From: Lachnospiraceae bacterium UBA7202
GTDB taxonomy: Bacteria > Bacillota > Clostridia > Lachnospirales > Lachnospiraceae
DNA: 64,000 nt
Assembly: GCA_002490705.1 (NCBI GenBank)
Contig: DKUO01000048.1
Location: forward strand, 15,498 to 79,497
Reading direction: 5' to 3'
Under the pieces are notes generated by a model. The model was not told the origin of the DNA, did not search any database, and was given only the letters and a program-made list of their open reading frames with translations. Made by a program: the position numbers and the translations under genes. Positions 24,153 through 32,440 of this stretch are shown here, piece after piece. Each line of letters begins with the position of its first letter. Positions within the stretch are counted from its first letter, which is position 1.

Positions 24153-25925
24153 CTATTTCAACTCGTTCGCCGTCACATAAAAATGATGATAAATCCCGTC
24201 CTGTGCAAGCAGGCTCTCGTGAGTCCCCTCCTCCACAATTCCCTCCTCCGTCAAAACCAGAATGCGGTCGGAATTGCGGATACTTGACAGCCGGTGCGCA
24301 ATGGTGATCGTCGTTCTTCCCTTCGCCAACGCCTCCAGCGACTTCGCCACCTGAAATTCACTCTCATTATCCAGCGCGGAGGTGGCCTCATCCATAATCA
24401 GAATCGGCGGATTTTTCAAAAATACTCTGGCAATACTGATCCGTTGCTTTTGTCCGCCGGAAAGCTTGACGCCCCGTTCCCCCACATAAGTATCATACCC
24501 ATCTTTAAGCGCCGTGATAAATTCATGTGCGCCCGCCCGCTTCGCGGCCTCGGTCACTTCCTCCCGCGTTGCATTTTCTTTGCCATAGGCGATATTCTCA
24601 TAAACCGTGCCGGAGAAAAGATACACGTCCTGCTGTACCATACCGATATTCTGCCGCAGGCTCTTAAGGGTATAGTGGTGGATATTTTCCCCGTCAAGCA
24701 GAATTTCTCCCTGATCAATGTCATAAAACCGGGGAATCAGATTGCAAAGTGTAGTTTTCCCGCCGCCGGAGGGCCCTACAATGGCAATCTTTTCTCCCGC
24801 ACGAATGTCCAGATTCAGATTCCGAAAGACCACATTGTGATCATCCGGGTACTCAAAGCTGACATTGTGGAAAGAGATATTGCCCTGTGGATGATCACAT
24901 TTAATCGCATCCGGCTCGTCAAAAATTTCAATATCACTGTCCATGATCTGCACGAACCGCTCAATCCCCGTCATGCCCCGCTGAAACTGTTCCGCAAACT
25001 CTATGATTCTGCGGATCGTCGCTATGAGTGTGGTCACGTACATTACATAGGCTACCAGATCACCCGGCGCAATTTTCCCTTTTACCATAAAAATACCGCC
25101 CGCCACAAGAAGCACCAGGTACATCAGCCCGTCAAAGGCTCTGGTTGTCGTCTGAAAAGCCGCCATAAAGCGGTAGGTTTCCTTTTTGATATGAAAAAAG
25201 TTCTGGTTATCCTGCTCAAACTTTTCCTTCTCCTTCTCCTCGTTGGTAAACGCCTTCACCACCTTCTGTCCGAGAAGACTGTCCTCGATACGGGCATTCA
25301 GCTCGCCGATCTGCACACGTTGTTTGCGAAACGCCTCCCGCATCCGCAAATTAATGACCGTACAGGTTACCGCCATAACCGGCACCACCGCAAAGATAAT
25401 CAACGTAAGTCCCAGACTAATCCTCCCCAGAATGATAAAGGAGATCACCGCTTTGATTCCCGCGATAAAAAATTCCTCCGGGCAGTGGTGGGAAAACTCC
25501 GTCACATCAAACAGGTCGTTGGTGATGCGCCCCATGATCTGTCCCACCTTCGTATTATTATAATAGGTGTCCGACAACCTCTGTAAATGCGCATACGCGT
25601 CCCGCCGCATGTCTGTCTCAATCCGCGTTCCCATCACATGACCCGTGTAGGCCATGTAAAAATTCGCTATGGTATCAACGATCCGCAAAACCAGATACAG
25701 CGCACCCAGCCGCAAGATAACCGCCACCGTGAGGGATGCCAGATCGTTCATCCCCGTATTGGTAATAAAGCGAATGATCATCGGCAGTACCAGCTCGCAG
25801 ACGGTCGTCAGCGCGGCGCAGAGCAGGTCTATCAAAACAATATGAAAGTATTTTTTGTAATAGGGAAGAAACCGCTGTAGCAGTTCTCCCGATTTGTAAG
25901 TTCTTGTGTTTTCCCGTGTATTCAT
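24153..25925 (-). CDS. ABC exporter, fused membrane and ATPase domains
   Basis: 590-residue half-transporter of the MsbA/LmrA type. Six membrane segments occupy about 28-310. The ATPase domain has Walker A GPSGGGKTT, signature LSGGQKQRISIARVF, Walker B ILIMDEATSALD and the switch His in IAHRLSS. It likely acts as a homodimer to export lipids, drugs or peptides. It is the first gene of the transcript that continues into the response regulator, nuclease and kinase genes, so its substrate may be the inducing compound. Confidence 0.93.
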   Translation of the reverse strand: MNTRENTRTYKSGELLQRFLPYYKKYFHIVLIDLLCAALTTVCELVLPMIIRFITNTGMNDLASLTVAVILRLGALYLVLRIVDTIANFYMAYTGHVMGTRIETDMRRDAYAHLQRLSDTYYNNTKVGQIMGRITNDLFDVTEFSHHCPEEFFIAGIKAVISFIILGRISLGLTLIIFAVVPVMAVTCTVINLRMREAFRKQRVQIGELNARIEDSLLGQKVVKAFTNEEKEKEKFEQDNQNFFHIKKETYRFMAAFQTTTRAFDGLMYLVLLVAGGIFMVKGKIAPGDLVAYVMYVTTLIATIRRIIEFAEQFQRGMTGIERFVQIMDSDIEIFDEPDAIKCDHPQGNISFHNVSFEYPDDHNVVFRNLNLDIRAGEKIAIVGPSGGGKTTLCNLIPRFYDIDQGEILLDGENIHHYTLKSLRQNIGMVQQDVYLFSGTVYENIAYGKENATREEVTEAAKRAGAHEFITALKDGYDTYVGERGVKLSGGQKQRISIARVFLKNPPILIMDEATSALDNESEFQVAKSLEALAKGRTTITIAHRLSSIRNSDRILVLTEEGIVEEGTHESLLAQDGIYHHFYVTANELK

Positions 25926-25968
25926 GGTATGTTCTCCGTTTATGAATCTTATAACTTCTTATCTCGTA

Positions 25969-25998
25969 ATTATATACCAACCGCAAAATACTTGTCAT
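25969..25998 (-). promoter_or_regulatory. Promoter of the exporter / two-component operon
   Basis: ATGACA, 18 bases, perfect TATAAT on minus, about 44 bp before the exporter start. Its -35 overlaps the last codons of the hxlR gene. Confidence 0.6.
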
Positions 25999-26312
25999 CT
26001 TTTCTGTTTATATTCTGTACCCCATGCCACCATGGCGTCTAAAATCGGTTTTAAGCTATACCCGGTTTCCGTCAGGGTATATTCCACCCGCGGCGGCACT
26101 TCCGCGTACACTTTTCGGGTAAGCAGGCCGCTCTCTTCCATGGAACGCAGATTTGCCGTCAAAACCTTTTGCGATACATTTCCAACAGATTTTTTTAATT
26201 CCCCAAACCGTTTCGTACCGTCCAGCAAGTCCCGGATAATTAACACCTTCCAACGATCACTGATCAGCATTAGCGTTGTTTCTACCGGGCACTCAGGTAA
26301 CATTTTTTCCAT
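25995..26312 (-). CDS. HxlR-family transcriptional regulator
   Basis: 105-residue winged-helix regulator of the HxlR/MarR-like type. It has the family hallmarks ECPVETTLMLISDRWKVLII (about 5-24), RFGELKKSVGNVSQKVLT and PPRVEYTLTETG. The single N-terminal Cys of the CPVE motif could act as a redox or electrophile sensor, as in some members. The ATG at 26312 has GGGGGA 6 bases upstream. It is divergent from the MBL-like gene across a 143-bp region with an inverted repeat, a standard arrangement for HxlR control of the divergent gene. Confidence 0.92.
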   Translation of the reverse strand: MEKMLPECPVETTLMLISDRWKVLIIRDLLDGTKRFGELKKSVGNVSQKVLTANLRSMEESGLLTRKVYAEVPPRVEYTLTETGYSLKPILDAMVAWGTEYKQKR

Positions 26313-26347
26313 GAAAATCCCCCATTTCTTCACAATAGTTTCCCTTT

Positions 26348-26376
26348 AGTAACTATGGCACAATAAAGTGCTTACT
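26348..26376. promoter_or_regulatory. Candidate HxlR operator
   Basis: Nested inverted repeats in the divergent region: AGTAA...TTACT outside and GCAC-AATAAA-GTGC inside. The binding protein is inferred from position only. Confidence 0.4.
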
Positions 26377-26455
26377 TTACGTTTTTTCCCTACAGATATA
26401 TTGTAATCTTACAGGAAGCAAAAAACAAGTCACAAAAATGAAGGAGGACTCTATT

Positions 26456-27247
26456 ATGAACAAAAATGCATTTGAAACCACAAAACTTGCCAAGGGTGAA
26501 GTGAACGTCTACGATTTCGGAAACGTAAAGCTGCACGCTTATAAGACCAACGATTTTATTGACGACGAAGTTTTTATTGTCGAGAAAAACGGCAAGGCTG
26601 TTATCATTGAATCCCCATGTTTCTTTGACAACAACCAGGAACTTGCCAAGTATCTTGAAGCTATCAAGGTTGAGGGAATTCTCGTTGCTTACCACGGCGC
26701 AGGCGCAACTTTCCTCCCTGATGTTCCGAAGTATGCAACCCAGAACGCTGTCGACTATTCAAAAACCGGCGGCGGCAAAGCTTTGATTGACAAGTTTACG
26801 GGCGCATTCGGAGAAATCTTTGATCCCTCCGTTCATGAAATCACCAATGTAATTCAGGCCGGCAAAATCACAATCGGCGGTATTGATTTTGTCATTAAGC
26901 AAACCGATGAAGCCTTCGATATAGAGATACCCGAAATCAACGCCGTTTACACGCATATGCTGGGACATGACTGCCACTCCATCGTTGCAGGCGCAGGTCA
27001 TGCCGAGGCGATGATCGCAGAGCTTCGCAATTATATTGAAAAAGGCTATGACTTGATCCTCACCTCACACTATACCCCGGAGGATTTGAAAGACGCGCAG
27101 ACAAAGATTGACTATCTGGAAAATCTCAAAAAGATTGCCGCAGGCACACAGAGCGCAGAGGAGTTCAAAACGGAGGTCGGCAGACAGTATCCGCAGTACA
27201 GCGGTCAGAATTATCTTGATATGACGGCCGGATTCTTCTTCTCATAA
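26456..27247 (+). CDS. MBL-fold-like protein lacking the standard metal motif
   Basis: 263 residues. The overall pattern resembles metallo-beta-lactamase-fold hydrolases: the beta-strand start NDFIDDEVFIVEKNGKAVII, a mid-protein MLGHDCHSI segment and late LILTSHYTPEDL. However, where HxHxDH should be, the sequence is VAYHGAGATFLPD, so the usual di-metal site is not formed. It may bind one metal or none, or act on a different substrate. Start: AAGGAGG 8 bases before the ATG. Divergent hxlR control suggests induction by a reactive or toxic small molecule. Confidence 0.6.
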   Translation: MNKNAFETTKLAKGEVNVYDFGNVKLHAYKTNDFIDDEVFIVEKNGKAVIIESPCFFDNNQELAKYLEAIKVEGILVAYHGAGATFLPDVPKYATQNAVDYSKTGGGKALIDKFTGAFGEIFDPSVHEITNVIQAGKITIGGIDFVIKQTDEAFDIEIPEINAVYTHMLGHDCHSIVAGAGHAEAMIAELRNYIEKGYDLILTSHYTPEDLKDAQTKIDYLENLKKIAAGTQSAEEFKTEVGRQYPQYSGQNYLDMTAGFFFS

Positions 27248-27267
27248 TGCAGTAGCATAAAATCAAC

Positions 27268-27292
27268 CATGGCTGCTGTAACGGCAGCCATG
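27268..27292. terminator. Bidirectional hairpin between convergent genes
   Basis: Perfect 9-bp stem CATGGCTGC / GCAGCCATG with a 7-base loop, between the stops of the MBL-like gene (27247) and BlaR1-like gene (27318). No U-tract follows. Confidence 0.45.
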
Positions 27293-27317
27293 ATATTCGA
27301 GCGGGGCGTTCCCGCAT

Positions 27318-29423
27318 TTATTTTTTTCTCCCGTTGTACTCCACGACCCGGTAAAAATCCTCCTCGCTTAAATAACCTTCCACTTCCTGTAGCTGGGCAT
27401 CCGTCAGAACATTTCCCAAGTCGATATAGTAGCAGATGCAGGTAACGGCTTCATCCTGCTGTTGTAAAAACGGCAGCACATGCTCCAGCAGTCCTTCATA
27501 AGACAGTTGATTCCTGTCCAGAGCCGTCACAATATCTGTCAAAGATTTTGTAGACACCTGATAATTGATCTGGTCGAGATTCCTGTCGCTGAACCCTTTC
27601 GCTTCTCCCCTGCGAAGCGCCTCCGCAAGATATTGAGCGGACAGTTTCACATCCGAGTAAATCCACAGGTCCTCCCAATTCTGCTCTGATAAGACGGCTC
27701 CCTCCTCCCACGCTTTTCGGTATAATTCGCTTACCTCCTCTTCTTTCAGATAAAGGCAGACCTCATCGTGCAGACGGGAAACATCAACGGGTTTTTTGCC
27801 CTCCAATACCTGATAGGCATATTCCAAATCTTCATCGCCGTAAATGCCGTCAAAATCTTCCTTGTTTATTCCGCTATAGGATATGTCGATATCCTCCAGC
27901 TTCGCTTTCTGCCCGACCATCTTAATCACATTCCTGCCCTCCGGCAGCGTTATATTTACAATATTATTTTCCCCGCTTTCGTTTAACGTCTGCACAGTCT
28001 GATCGGGCCTGACCCAAACCAATTTAAAACGGCCATCGCGAAGGTTAAACTCAGAAGTGATCTCCAAGTCCGTCTCTTTATTGGAATGCAGAATCCACAA
28101 GGTATCAGAACCGTTTAAGGCGAATTTCTGTATCTTCACATTGTTCTCACCGCCGCAATAGTCATAGGCACGCCAAACATCGCTCTCTCTGTCCCCTGCA
28201 ATCAGGGCCTCGTCGTCATAAATCTGATACGCCTTTCCCTTTGTGCTGATCCGTAGGGTCTCACCCAGATCAAAAGAAAGATCTGAAATTACATTCCCTT
28301 CCGCCCTAGCCACACCGCAGCCAACCGCCACTGTGGCAAACAAGGCAAACGCCGCCACCGAGCAAAGCCCGATCGCGATTCCTTTTTTATGATAGTGTGC
28401 AATCCCGCACAGCCGTTCCTTCAATGTACATTTCTCTTCCACCAGTGTCATGGTCGGTATATTTTTGTGCATCATCGGACTCTTCCCCAAAAAGCTCTCC
28501 TCACACAGATTTTTCTGGGCCACGTCAAGAAGCACATTCCCGTAATCCTTCCGTCCCTCCTCCGACAAAAGCGCCATCACCGCCTCGTCACAGGCAAGCT
28601 CACAGTCTACGTTAAATTTGCGATTAAACAAATACAACAGCGGGTTAAACCAATGCACACTAAGCGCCGCCTGAAACAGCCATTTATACCAAATATCCCG
28701 TCTCTTATAGTGAATCAGCTCATGGTGCAGAATCAGGCAAACGTCGTACTCCCTGCCGGACATCTGTGCAAGCAGCGTTGACGGCAGATAAATACACGGT
28801 TTCCAAAACCCGATCAGCATGGGACTGCTGACGGCATCACTCTCATAAATCGGTATCATTCTCCCGATCCCAAGCCTTGTCCTGATTTCCATGCCTTTAT
28901 TCAGCACCCTCTCATCGGTGACAGGTTTACATGTCCCGCAAACTTCTTTCAGGAAACGGCGGTAACTATAAAACCGTCTTAAAACTGCAAAAATTACGCC
29001 GCAAGTCCACACAACACCTGCAAGAAAGAAAAATGCCGTTTTTCTTCCGACCTTCACTACGTCCCGGCTGGTTTCCGTCATATCCGTTATGTTTGAGAAA
29101 GCCGCATCATCCGCGCCGCTCTCTTCCTTTTGCAGAGTCTCAAACTGCGTCTGCACATACTCACTACCTGCCGCCAACTCCTTCCCGTTGTCTGCATCCG
29201 TCAAATCTGTCCCGGCCGACATCAGCGTATTCGACAAATAGTCCATCAGGTTTACATCCGCATGGATCGGTGTCAAAAGTCTCACAATCACCAAAAGCCA
29301 AAGATAATACGTCCACCGCCTTGCAAAAAACCTTCCGGTAACCGGACGAAACAGCAACAATAAAAGACCGATCAAACTTCCTGATACGGACAATGACAAA
29401 ACCACACGAAATATTTGTTCCAT
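27318..29423 (-). CDS. BlaR1/MecR1-type M56 peptidase, signal-transducing membrane protein
   Basis: 701 residues. The N-terminal membrane region (about 5-60 and 110-130) precedes the cytoplasmic M56 zinc metallopeptidase domain with HELIHYKRRD (HExxH), HWFNPLLY and ELACDEAV. A further membrane segment (about 345-365) follows. The ~330-residue extracytoplasmic C-terminus is not a penicillin-binding-protein-like sensor domain, since no SxxK/KTG motifs are seen. It has a beta-rich part and a helical region instead. The protease would cleave the BlaI-like repressor on signal; the signal is unknown. The gene follows the blaI-like gene by 35 bp. Confidence 0.88.
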   Translation of the reverse strand: MEQIFRVVLSLSVSGSLIGLLLLLFRPVTGRFFARRWTYYLWLLVIVRLLTPIHADVNLMDYLSNTLMSAGTDLTDADNGKELAAGSEYVQTQFETLQKEESGADDAAFSNITDMTETSRDVVKVGRKTAFFFLAGVVWTCGVIFAVLRRFYSYRRFLKEVCGTCKPVTDERVLNKGMEIRTRLGIGRMIPIYESDAVSSPMLIGFWKPCIYLPSTLLAQMSGREYDVCLILHHELIHYKRRDIWYKWLFQAALSVHWFNPLLYLFNRKFNVDCELACDEAVMALLSEEGRKDYGNVLLDVAQKNLCEESFLGKSPMMHKNIPTMTLVEEKCTLKERLCGIAHYHKKGIAIGLCSVAAFALFATVAVGCGVARAEGNVISDLSFDLGETLRISTKGKAYQIYDDEALIAGDRESDVWRAYDYCGGENNVKIQKFALNGSDTLWILHSNKETDLEITSEFNLRDGRFKLVWVRPDQTVQTLNESGENNIVNITLPEGRNVIKMVGQKAKLEDIDISYSGINKEDFDGIYGDEDLEYAYQVLEGKKPVDVSRLHDEVCLYLKEEEVSELYRKAWEEGAVLSEQNWEDLWIYSDVKLSAQYLAEALRRGEAKGFSDRNLDQINYQVSTKSLTDIVTALDRNQLSYEGLLEHVLPFLQQQDEAVTCICYYIDLGNVLTDAQLQEVEGYLSEEDFYRVVEYNGRKK

Positions 29424-29458
29424 AGCTTCTCTCTCCTCTCCCTCAAATACGCACCCAT

Positions 29459-29830
29459 TTACCGAAAACTGTCCCGAAAATACGTCCGCAGTTCCTCAAT
29501 ATCCTCCCTGCTCAAATCTTCCTCTTCGATCAGAGCTGCCGCCAGATTCTTCGCATTTCCTTTGAAAAATTTATTCAGAAAACTCTTCGTCTCCTCTTTC
29601 ACATAATCGTTTCGCGCTACAAGCGGCGCATAATAATAGACCTCTCTCTTTTCCTGCGCAATCACGCCTTTGTCAAGAAGCCTGCGGATCAGTGTCAGCA
29701 CTGTGGTGCGCTCCCAATCCTTTTTCTCATTCAAGCGCGCGCGGATCTCGTTTGCATTTAACGCTTCTCCCGCAGTCCACAGCGTCTCCAAGATTTCCAG
29801 TTCCGCGTCGGATATTCTTGTATCTTTCAT
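29459..29830 (-). CDS. BlaI/MecI/CopY-family repressor
   Basis: 123-residue winged-helix repressor. The N-terminal HTH includes ISDAELEILETLW and the recognition region ERTTVLTLIRRLLDKG; the C-terminal helices contain KSFLNKFFKGN, the usual dimerisation and proteolysis region. The protein would dimerise on the paired operators 48-110 bp upstream and repress its own operon with the BlaR1-like protease. Confidence 0.94.
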   Translation of the reverse strand: MKDTRISDAELEILETLWTAGEALNANEIRARLNEKKDWERTTVLTLIRRLLDKGVIAQEKREVYYYAPLVARNDYVKEETKSFLNKFFKGNAKNLAAALIEEEDLSREDIEELRTYFRDSFR

Positions 29831-29877
29831 AGTTTCCTCCCGTCCTATGACGCTTTTCGTTAAATATTACTTTCTAC

Positions 29878-29939
29878 AATGTTTACGCTTGTAAACATTC
29901 CTTGTATGATAGTCTACATTCGTAAACATGTTTTGTCAA
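29878..29939 (-). promoter_or_regulatory. Paired BlaI-type operators over the blaI promoter
   Basis: Box 1 (29881-29896) is GTTTAC-GCTT-GTAAAC, inside a longer perfect repeat AATGTTTAC...GTAAACATT. Box 2 (29912-29927) is GTCTAC-ATTC-GTAAAC, one mismatch from dyad symmetry. The centres are 31 bp apart, three helical turns. TTGACA (minus, 29934-29939), 17 bases and TAGACT form the promoter, so box 2 covers the spacer and -10 and box 1 lies just downstream of the start. Confidence 0.78.
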
Positions 29940-29996
29940 TACAAGTTTTTTAAAAAAGCGGAGTACTTAATTAAAGACAAATGATCATAAAGCGGA

Positions 29997-30025
29997 TTGC
30001 TCATTTTGTATAAAAAGGATATAAT
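29997..30025 (+). promoter_or_regulatory. Promoter of the toxin-antitoxin pair
   Basis: TTGCTC, 17 bases, perfect TATAAT, about 50 bp before the antitoxin start. Confidence 0.65.
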
Positions 30026-30076
30026 ATTATAAACACATGCAAAACAACTTCAAACTGTATGAAAGGAGATTGTTGT

Positions 30077-30373
30077 ATGGCAGAACAGGTTTTAATTCAA
30101 TTTAGAGCGGACAAAGCACTAAAACAGGAAGTAACCGAAATATATGAGAGGCTTGGTTTGGATTTACCTACAGCATTCCGTATGTTTATGACTAAAAGCA
30201 AAATGGTAAAAGGACTCCCGTTTGAAGCAACATTACCGGATCAGACAATAACAAGAACAGAGGCCAAAAATGCTTTTTATGAGTTGCGCCGACAGGCGGC
30301 AGACGTTCCGGAAATGTCTCTTGATGAAATCAATGCCGAAATTTCGGCAATAAGAGCAGAAAGAAAAGGATAA
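30077..30373 (+). CDS. RelB/DinJ-family antitoxin
   Basis: 98 residues. The N-terminal ~50 residues form the ribbon-helix-helix DNA-binding domain of the RelB/DinJ family (VLIQFRADKALKQEVTEIYE, LDLPTAFRMFMTKS). The C-terminal part (about 60-98) is a charged helical region that would wrap the toxin. The ATG has AGGAG 8 bases upstream. The stop directly abuts the PIN toxin gene (TAAATG). Such antitoxins usually repress their own promoter. Confidence 0.9.
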   Translation: MAEQVLIQFRADKALKQEVTEIYERLGLDLPTAFRMFMTKSKMVKGLPFEATLPDQTITRTEAKNAFYELRRQAADVPEMSLDEINAEISAIRAERKG

Positions 30374-30796
30374 ATGCAAATGGAATATTATGCTGTAATT
30401 GACACAAACGTATTATTGTCAGCGTTACTTTCTAAAAATGAGGATTCAGCTACTGTCAGGGTATTAAATGCCGTTTTTGACGGAATCATCATTCCCTTGT
30501 ATCATCAGGATATTTTGTTTGAATATAACGAAGTTTTTCACAGAGAGAAATTTCATCTGCAAGAAGAAGTAATCCAAACAATTCTTGAATCAATCAAGCA
30601 ATATGGAGTCGAGGTGTTTCCACAACCTACAGGAGCCATTCTGATTGATATGGATGACCTTATATTTTATGAGGTGGCTATGGACAAGAGAGACAATGGC
30701 GCTTATCTGGTTACCGGAAATCAAAAACATTATCCCTTTCGAGATTTTATTGTTACTCCCACAGAAATGATGGCAATTATTGAAAAGAATAAATGA
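30374..30796 (+). CDS. PIN-domain toxin
   Basis: 140-residue PIN-domain ribonuclease of the type annotated as a putative toxin of a toxin-antitoxin system. The acidic metal-binding residues are visible: VIDTNVLLSAL (Asp and Asn near the start), the Glu in ILFEYNEVF, and IDMDDLIFYEVA with VTGNQKHYPF. Two nearby starts are possible, 30374 and 30380, the second with better spacing from AAAGGA. It is unusual that the partner antitoxin is RelB/DinJ-like, a family more often paired with RelE/YafQ toxins. Confidence 0.85.
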   Translation: MQMEYYAVIDTNVLLSALLSKNEDSATVRVLNAVFDGIIIPLYHQDILFEYNEVFHREKFHLQEEVIQTILESIKQYGVEVFPQPTGAILIDMDDLIFYEVAMDKRDNGAYLVTGNQKHYPFRDFIVTPTEMMAIIEKNK

Positions 30797-30894
30797 CAGA
30801 TCATATTTGTGCAAACTAAAACAGGACTTTTTCACTGCCATTATCTACAATGAAATTACACAGGGAGAGTAAATAAAGAAAGGGCAGGGTTGAC

Positions 30895-31788
30895 ATGTCA
30901 ATACAGTTGATTCAGCAGGCAATAAACTATATGGAAGAGCATATTTGCGAAGACATGAATTATGCGGATGTCGCCAAAAGCATCCATATGTCCAGCTATA
31001 ACTTTCATCGGACATTCAGCTTTATTGTCGGAATGACAGCCAATGAATACATTCGAAGCCGCCGCCTCACTCTGGCGGCACAGGAGCTCCAGGCGACGGA
31101 TTTATCAGTCATTGATGCGGCATATAAGTATGGCTATGATTCACCGGAAAGCTTCTCCAAAGCCTTTTCGCGCTTTCACGGCTCCACGCCAAAGCAGGCA
31201 AAAAAGCCGGGCGCACCGCTTCATTTATTTAATCCCCTTGTGATAAAAATCATAACGGAGGGTGGTAGTATTATGGATTACAGAATGGAACACAGAGAAT
31301 CACAGCAATTTCTTGCACTGGTGAGGGCTTTCCCCAGCGAAAACATCAACGATGACAACGATCACAGCATTCCCGATTTTTGGACGGAGTGCGCTGAAAA
31401 AGGCTTATTTGAATCAATGAAGTTGCTACGTCCGGAGGGAAAAAGGGATTTATATGGCCTGTGCAGTCCTACACGGGAAAATGAAACGCACTTCGATTAT
31501 GGAATCGGCGTTATCGTTGACAAAGATACCGATTCTGCGGGCATAAAAAAACTTTTGGAAAAAGGTTACTCTCTTTGGGACACAGCTCCCGCCGATTATG
31601 TTGTATTTAAATGCATAGGCGAGGACGGCGACTGCATCGGAGAGGTGTGGAGCAAATTTTATAAAGAATTTTCCCCTCAGACCGGCTATGTGCAAACAGA
31701 TGATACGGACTTTGAAATATATTTTGAAAAAGGAGAACGCGGACTCTTTTGCGAGCTGTGGGTTCCTGTTAAGAAGGAAAAAGCATAA
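30895..31788 (+). CDS. AraC-family regulator with GyrI-like ligand domain
   Basis: 297 residues. Residues 1-105 contain two HTH motifs of the AraC/SoxS/Rob type (NYADVAKSIHMSSYNFHRTF, AAYKYGYDSPESFSKAF). Residues about 125-297 form a GyrI-like effector-binding domain (YGLCSPTRENETHFDYGIGV, YVVFKCIGEDGDCIGEVW, FEIYFEKGERG). Such proteins sense small hydrophobic compounds and activate resistance or transport genes. The start has an AGGG site. No obvious target is adjacent apart from the S51 peptidase gene downstream. Confidence 0.9.
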   Translation: MSIQLIQQAINYMEEHICEDMNYADVAKSIHMSSYNFHRTFSFIVGMTANEYIRSRRLTLAAQELQATDLSVIDAAYKYGYDSPESFSKAFSRFHGSTPKQAKKPGAPLHLFNPLVIKIITEGGSIMDYRMEHRESQQFLALVRAFPSENINDDNDHSIPDFWTECAEKGLFESMKLLRPEGKRDLYGLCSPTRENETHFDYGIGVIVDKDTDSAGIKKLLEKGYSLWDTAPADYVVFKCIGEDGDCIGEVWSKFYKEFSPQTGYVQTDDTDFEIYFEKGERGLFCELWVPVKKEKA

Positions 31789-31800
31789 ACAAACACAAAC

Positions 31801-31832
31801 TGCAATAGAGGGAGTAAAATTCCTCTATTGCA
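31801..31832 (+). other. Perfect stem-loop between AraC-GyrI and peptidase genes
   Basis: TGCAATAGAGG / CCTCTATTGCA, 11 bp with a 10-base loop, starting 13 bp after the regulator stop and ending 40 bp before the next start. No U-tract, so it is either a weak terminator or an mRNA structure between two co-directional genes. Confidence 0.5.
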
Positions 31833-31872
31833 TTGCAGGCAAACAGATGAACTGGTCAGAATAGGAGAAACT

Positions 31873-32433
31873 ATGAAAGTATTATTAACGTCAACAGGCT
31901 TGGAAACAGAAGAGATCAAAGAATATTTTGTGAAAATGGTCGGGAAAGACATGTCCTCTGTGAAGGCATTGTTTATTCCAACGGCGGCGGTAGACCCGGG
32001 CGCGATCGAAGTCTTGCCGAAATGTATGCATGACTTACTTAAATGCGGCGTCCAAGAGCAAAATATTAAAGTGTTTGATCTGCATGTCGGGATCACCCTT
32101 GACGAGCTGCGGCAGTTTGACGTGGTATATTTGTGTGGTGGAAATCCGGCTTATTTACTCGAACGAATAAATGCCACCGGTTTTCATACAACCCTGATGG
32201 CGTATATTCAGGCTGACGGCGCAGTCATCGGCGTAAGTGCTGGGAGCCTTATTTTTTCTAATAACCTGCCTGACAATTTAGGGTTGATAGATACTAAACT
32301 GGATGTTCATTGTGCCGAGGGAGAGCGGAAGGGAAAAGTGGAATATCCTTTCAAAAATAACCTACGGCTCACCAATACCTGTGCACTGGCGATATGCGGC
32401 TTTCCCGATAGATTGGAGATCATTGGCACATAA
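31873..32433 (+). CDS. Peptidase S51 (dipeptidase E-like)
   Basis: 186 residues from the ATG at 31873 (AGGAG 5 bases upstream). It has the S51 Rossmann-like core: MKVLLTSTGLE, ALFIPTAA, VVYLCGGNPAYLLERI and the nucleophile Ser in VIGVSAGSLIF. Members hydrolyse Asp-X dipeptides or related amides in the cytoplasm. The ends look natural for this short subfamily. It converges on the M18 aminopeptidase gene, with 7 bp between the stops. Confidence 0.87.
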   Translation: MKVLLTSTGLETEEIKEYFVKMVGKDMSSVKALFIPTAAVDPGAIEVLPKCMHDLLKCGVQEQNIKVFDLHVGITLDELRQFDVVYLCGGNPAYLLERINATGFHTTLMAYIQADGAVIGVSAGSLIFSNNLPDNLGLIDTKLDVHCAEGERKGKVEYPFKNNLRLTNTCALAICGFPDRLEIIGT

Positions 32434-32440
32434 TCCACGG

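Noticed and set aside
24294..25586. 430-codon open frame on plus opposite the ABC exporter
   Set aside because: Antisense shadow of a clear ABC exporter, with no ribosome site or recognisable domain.
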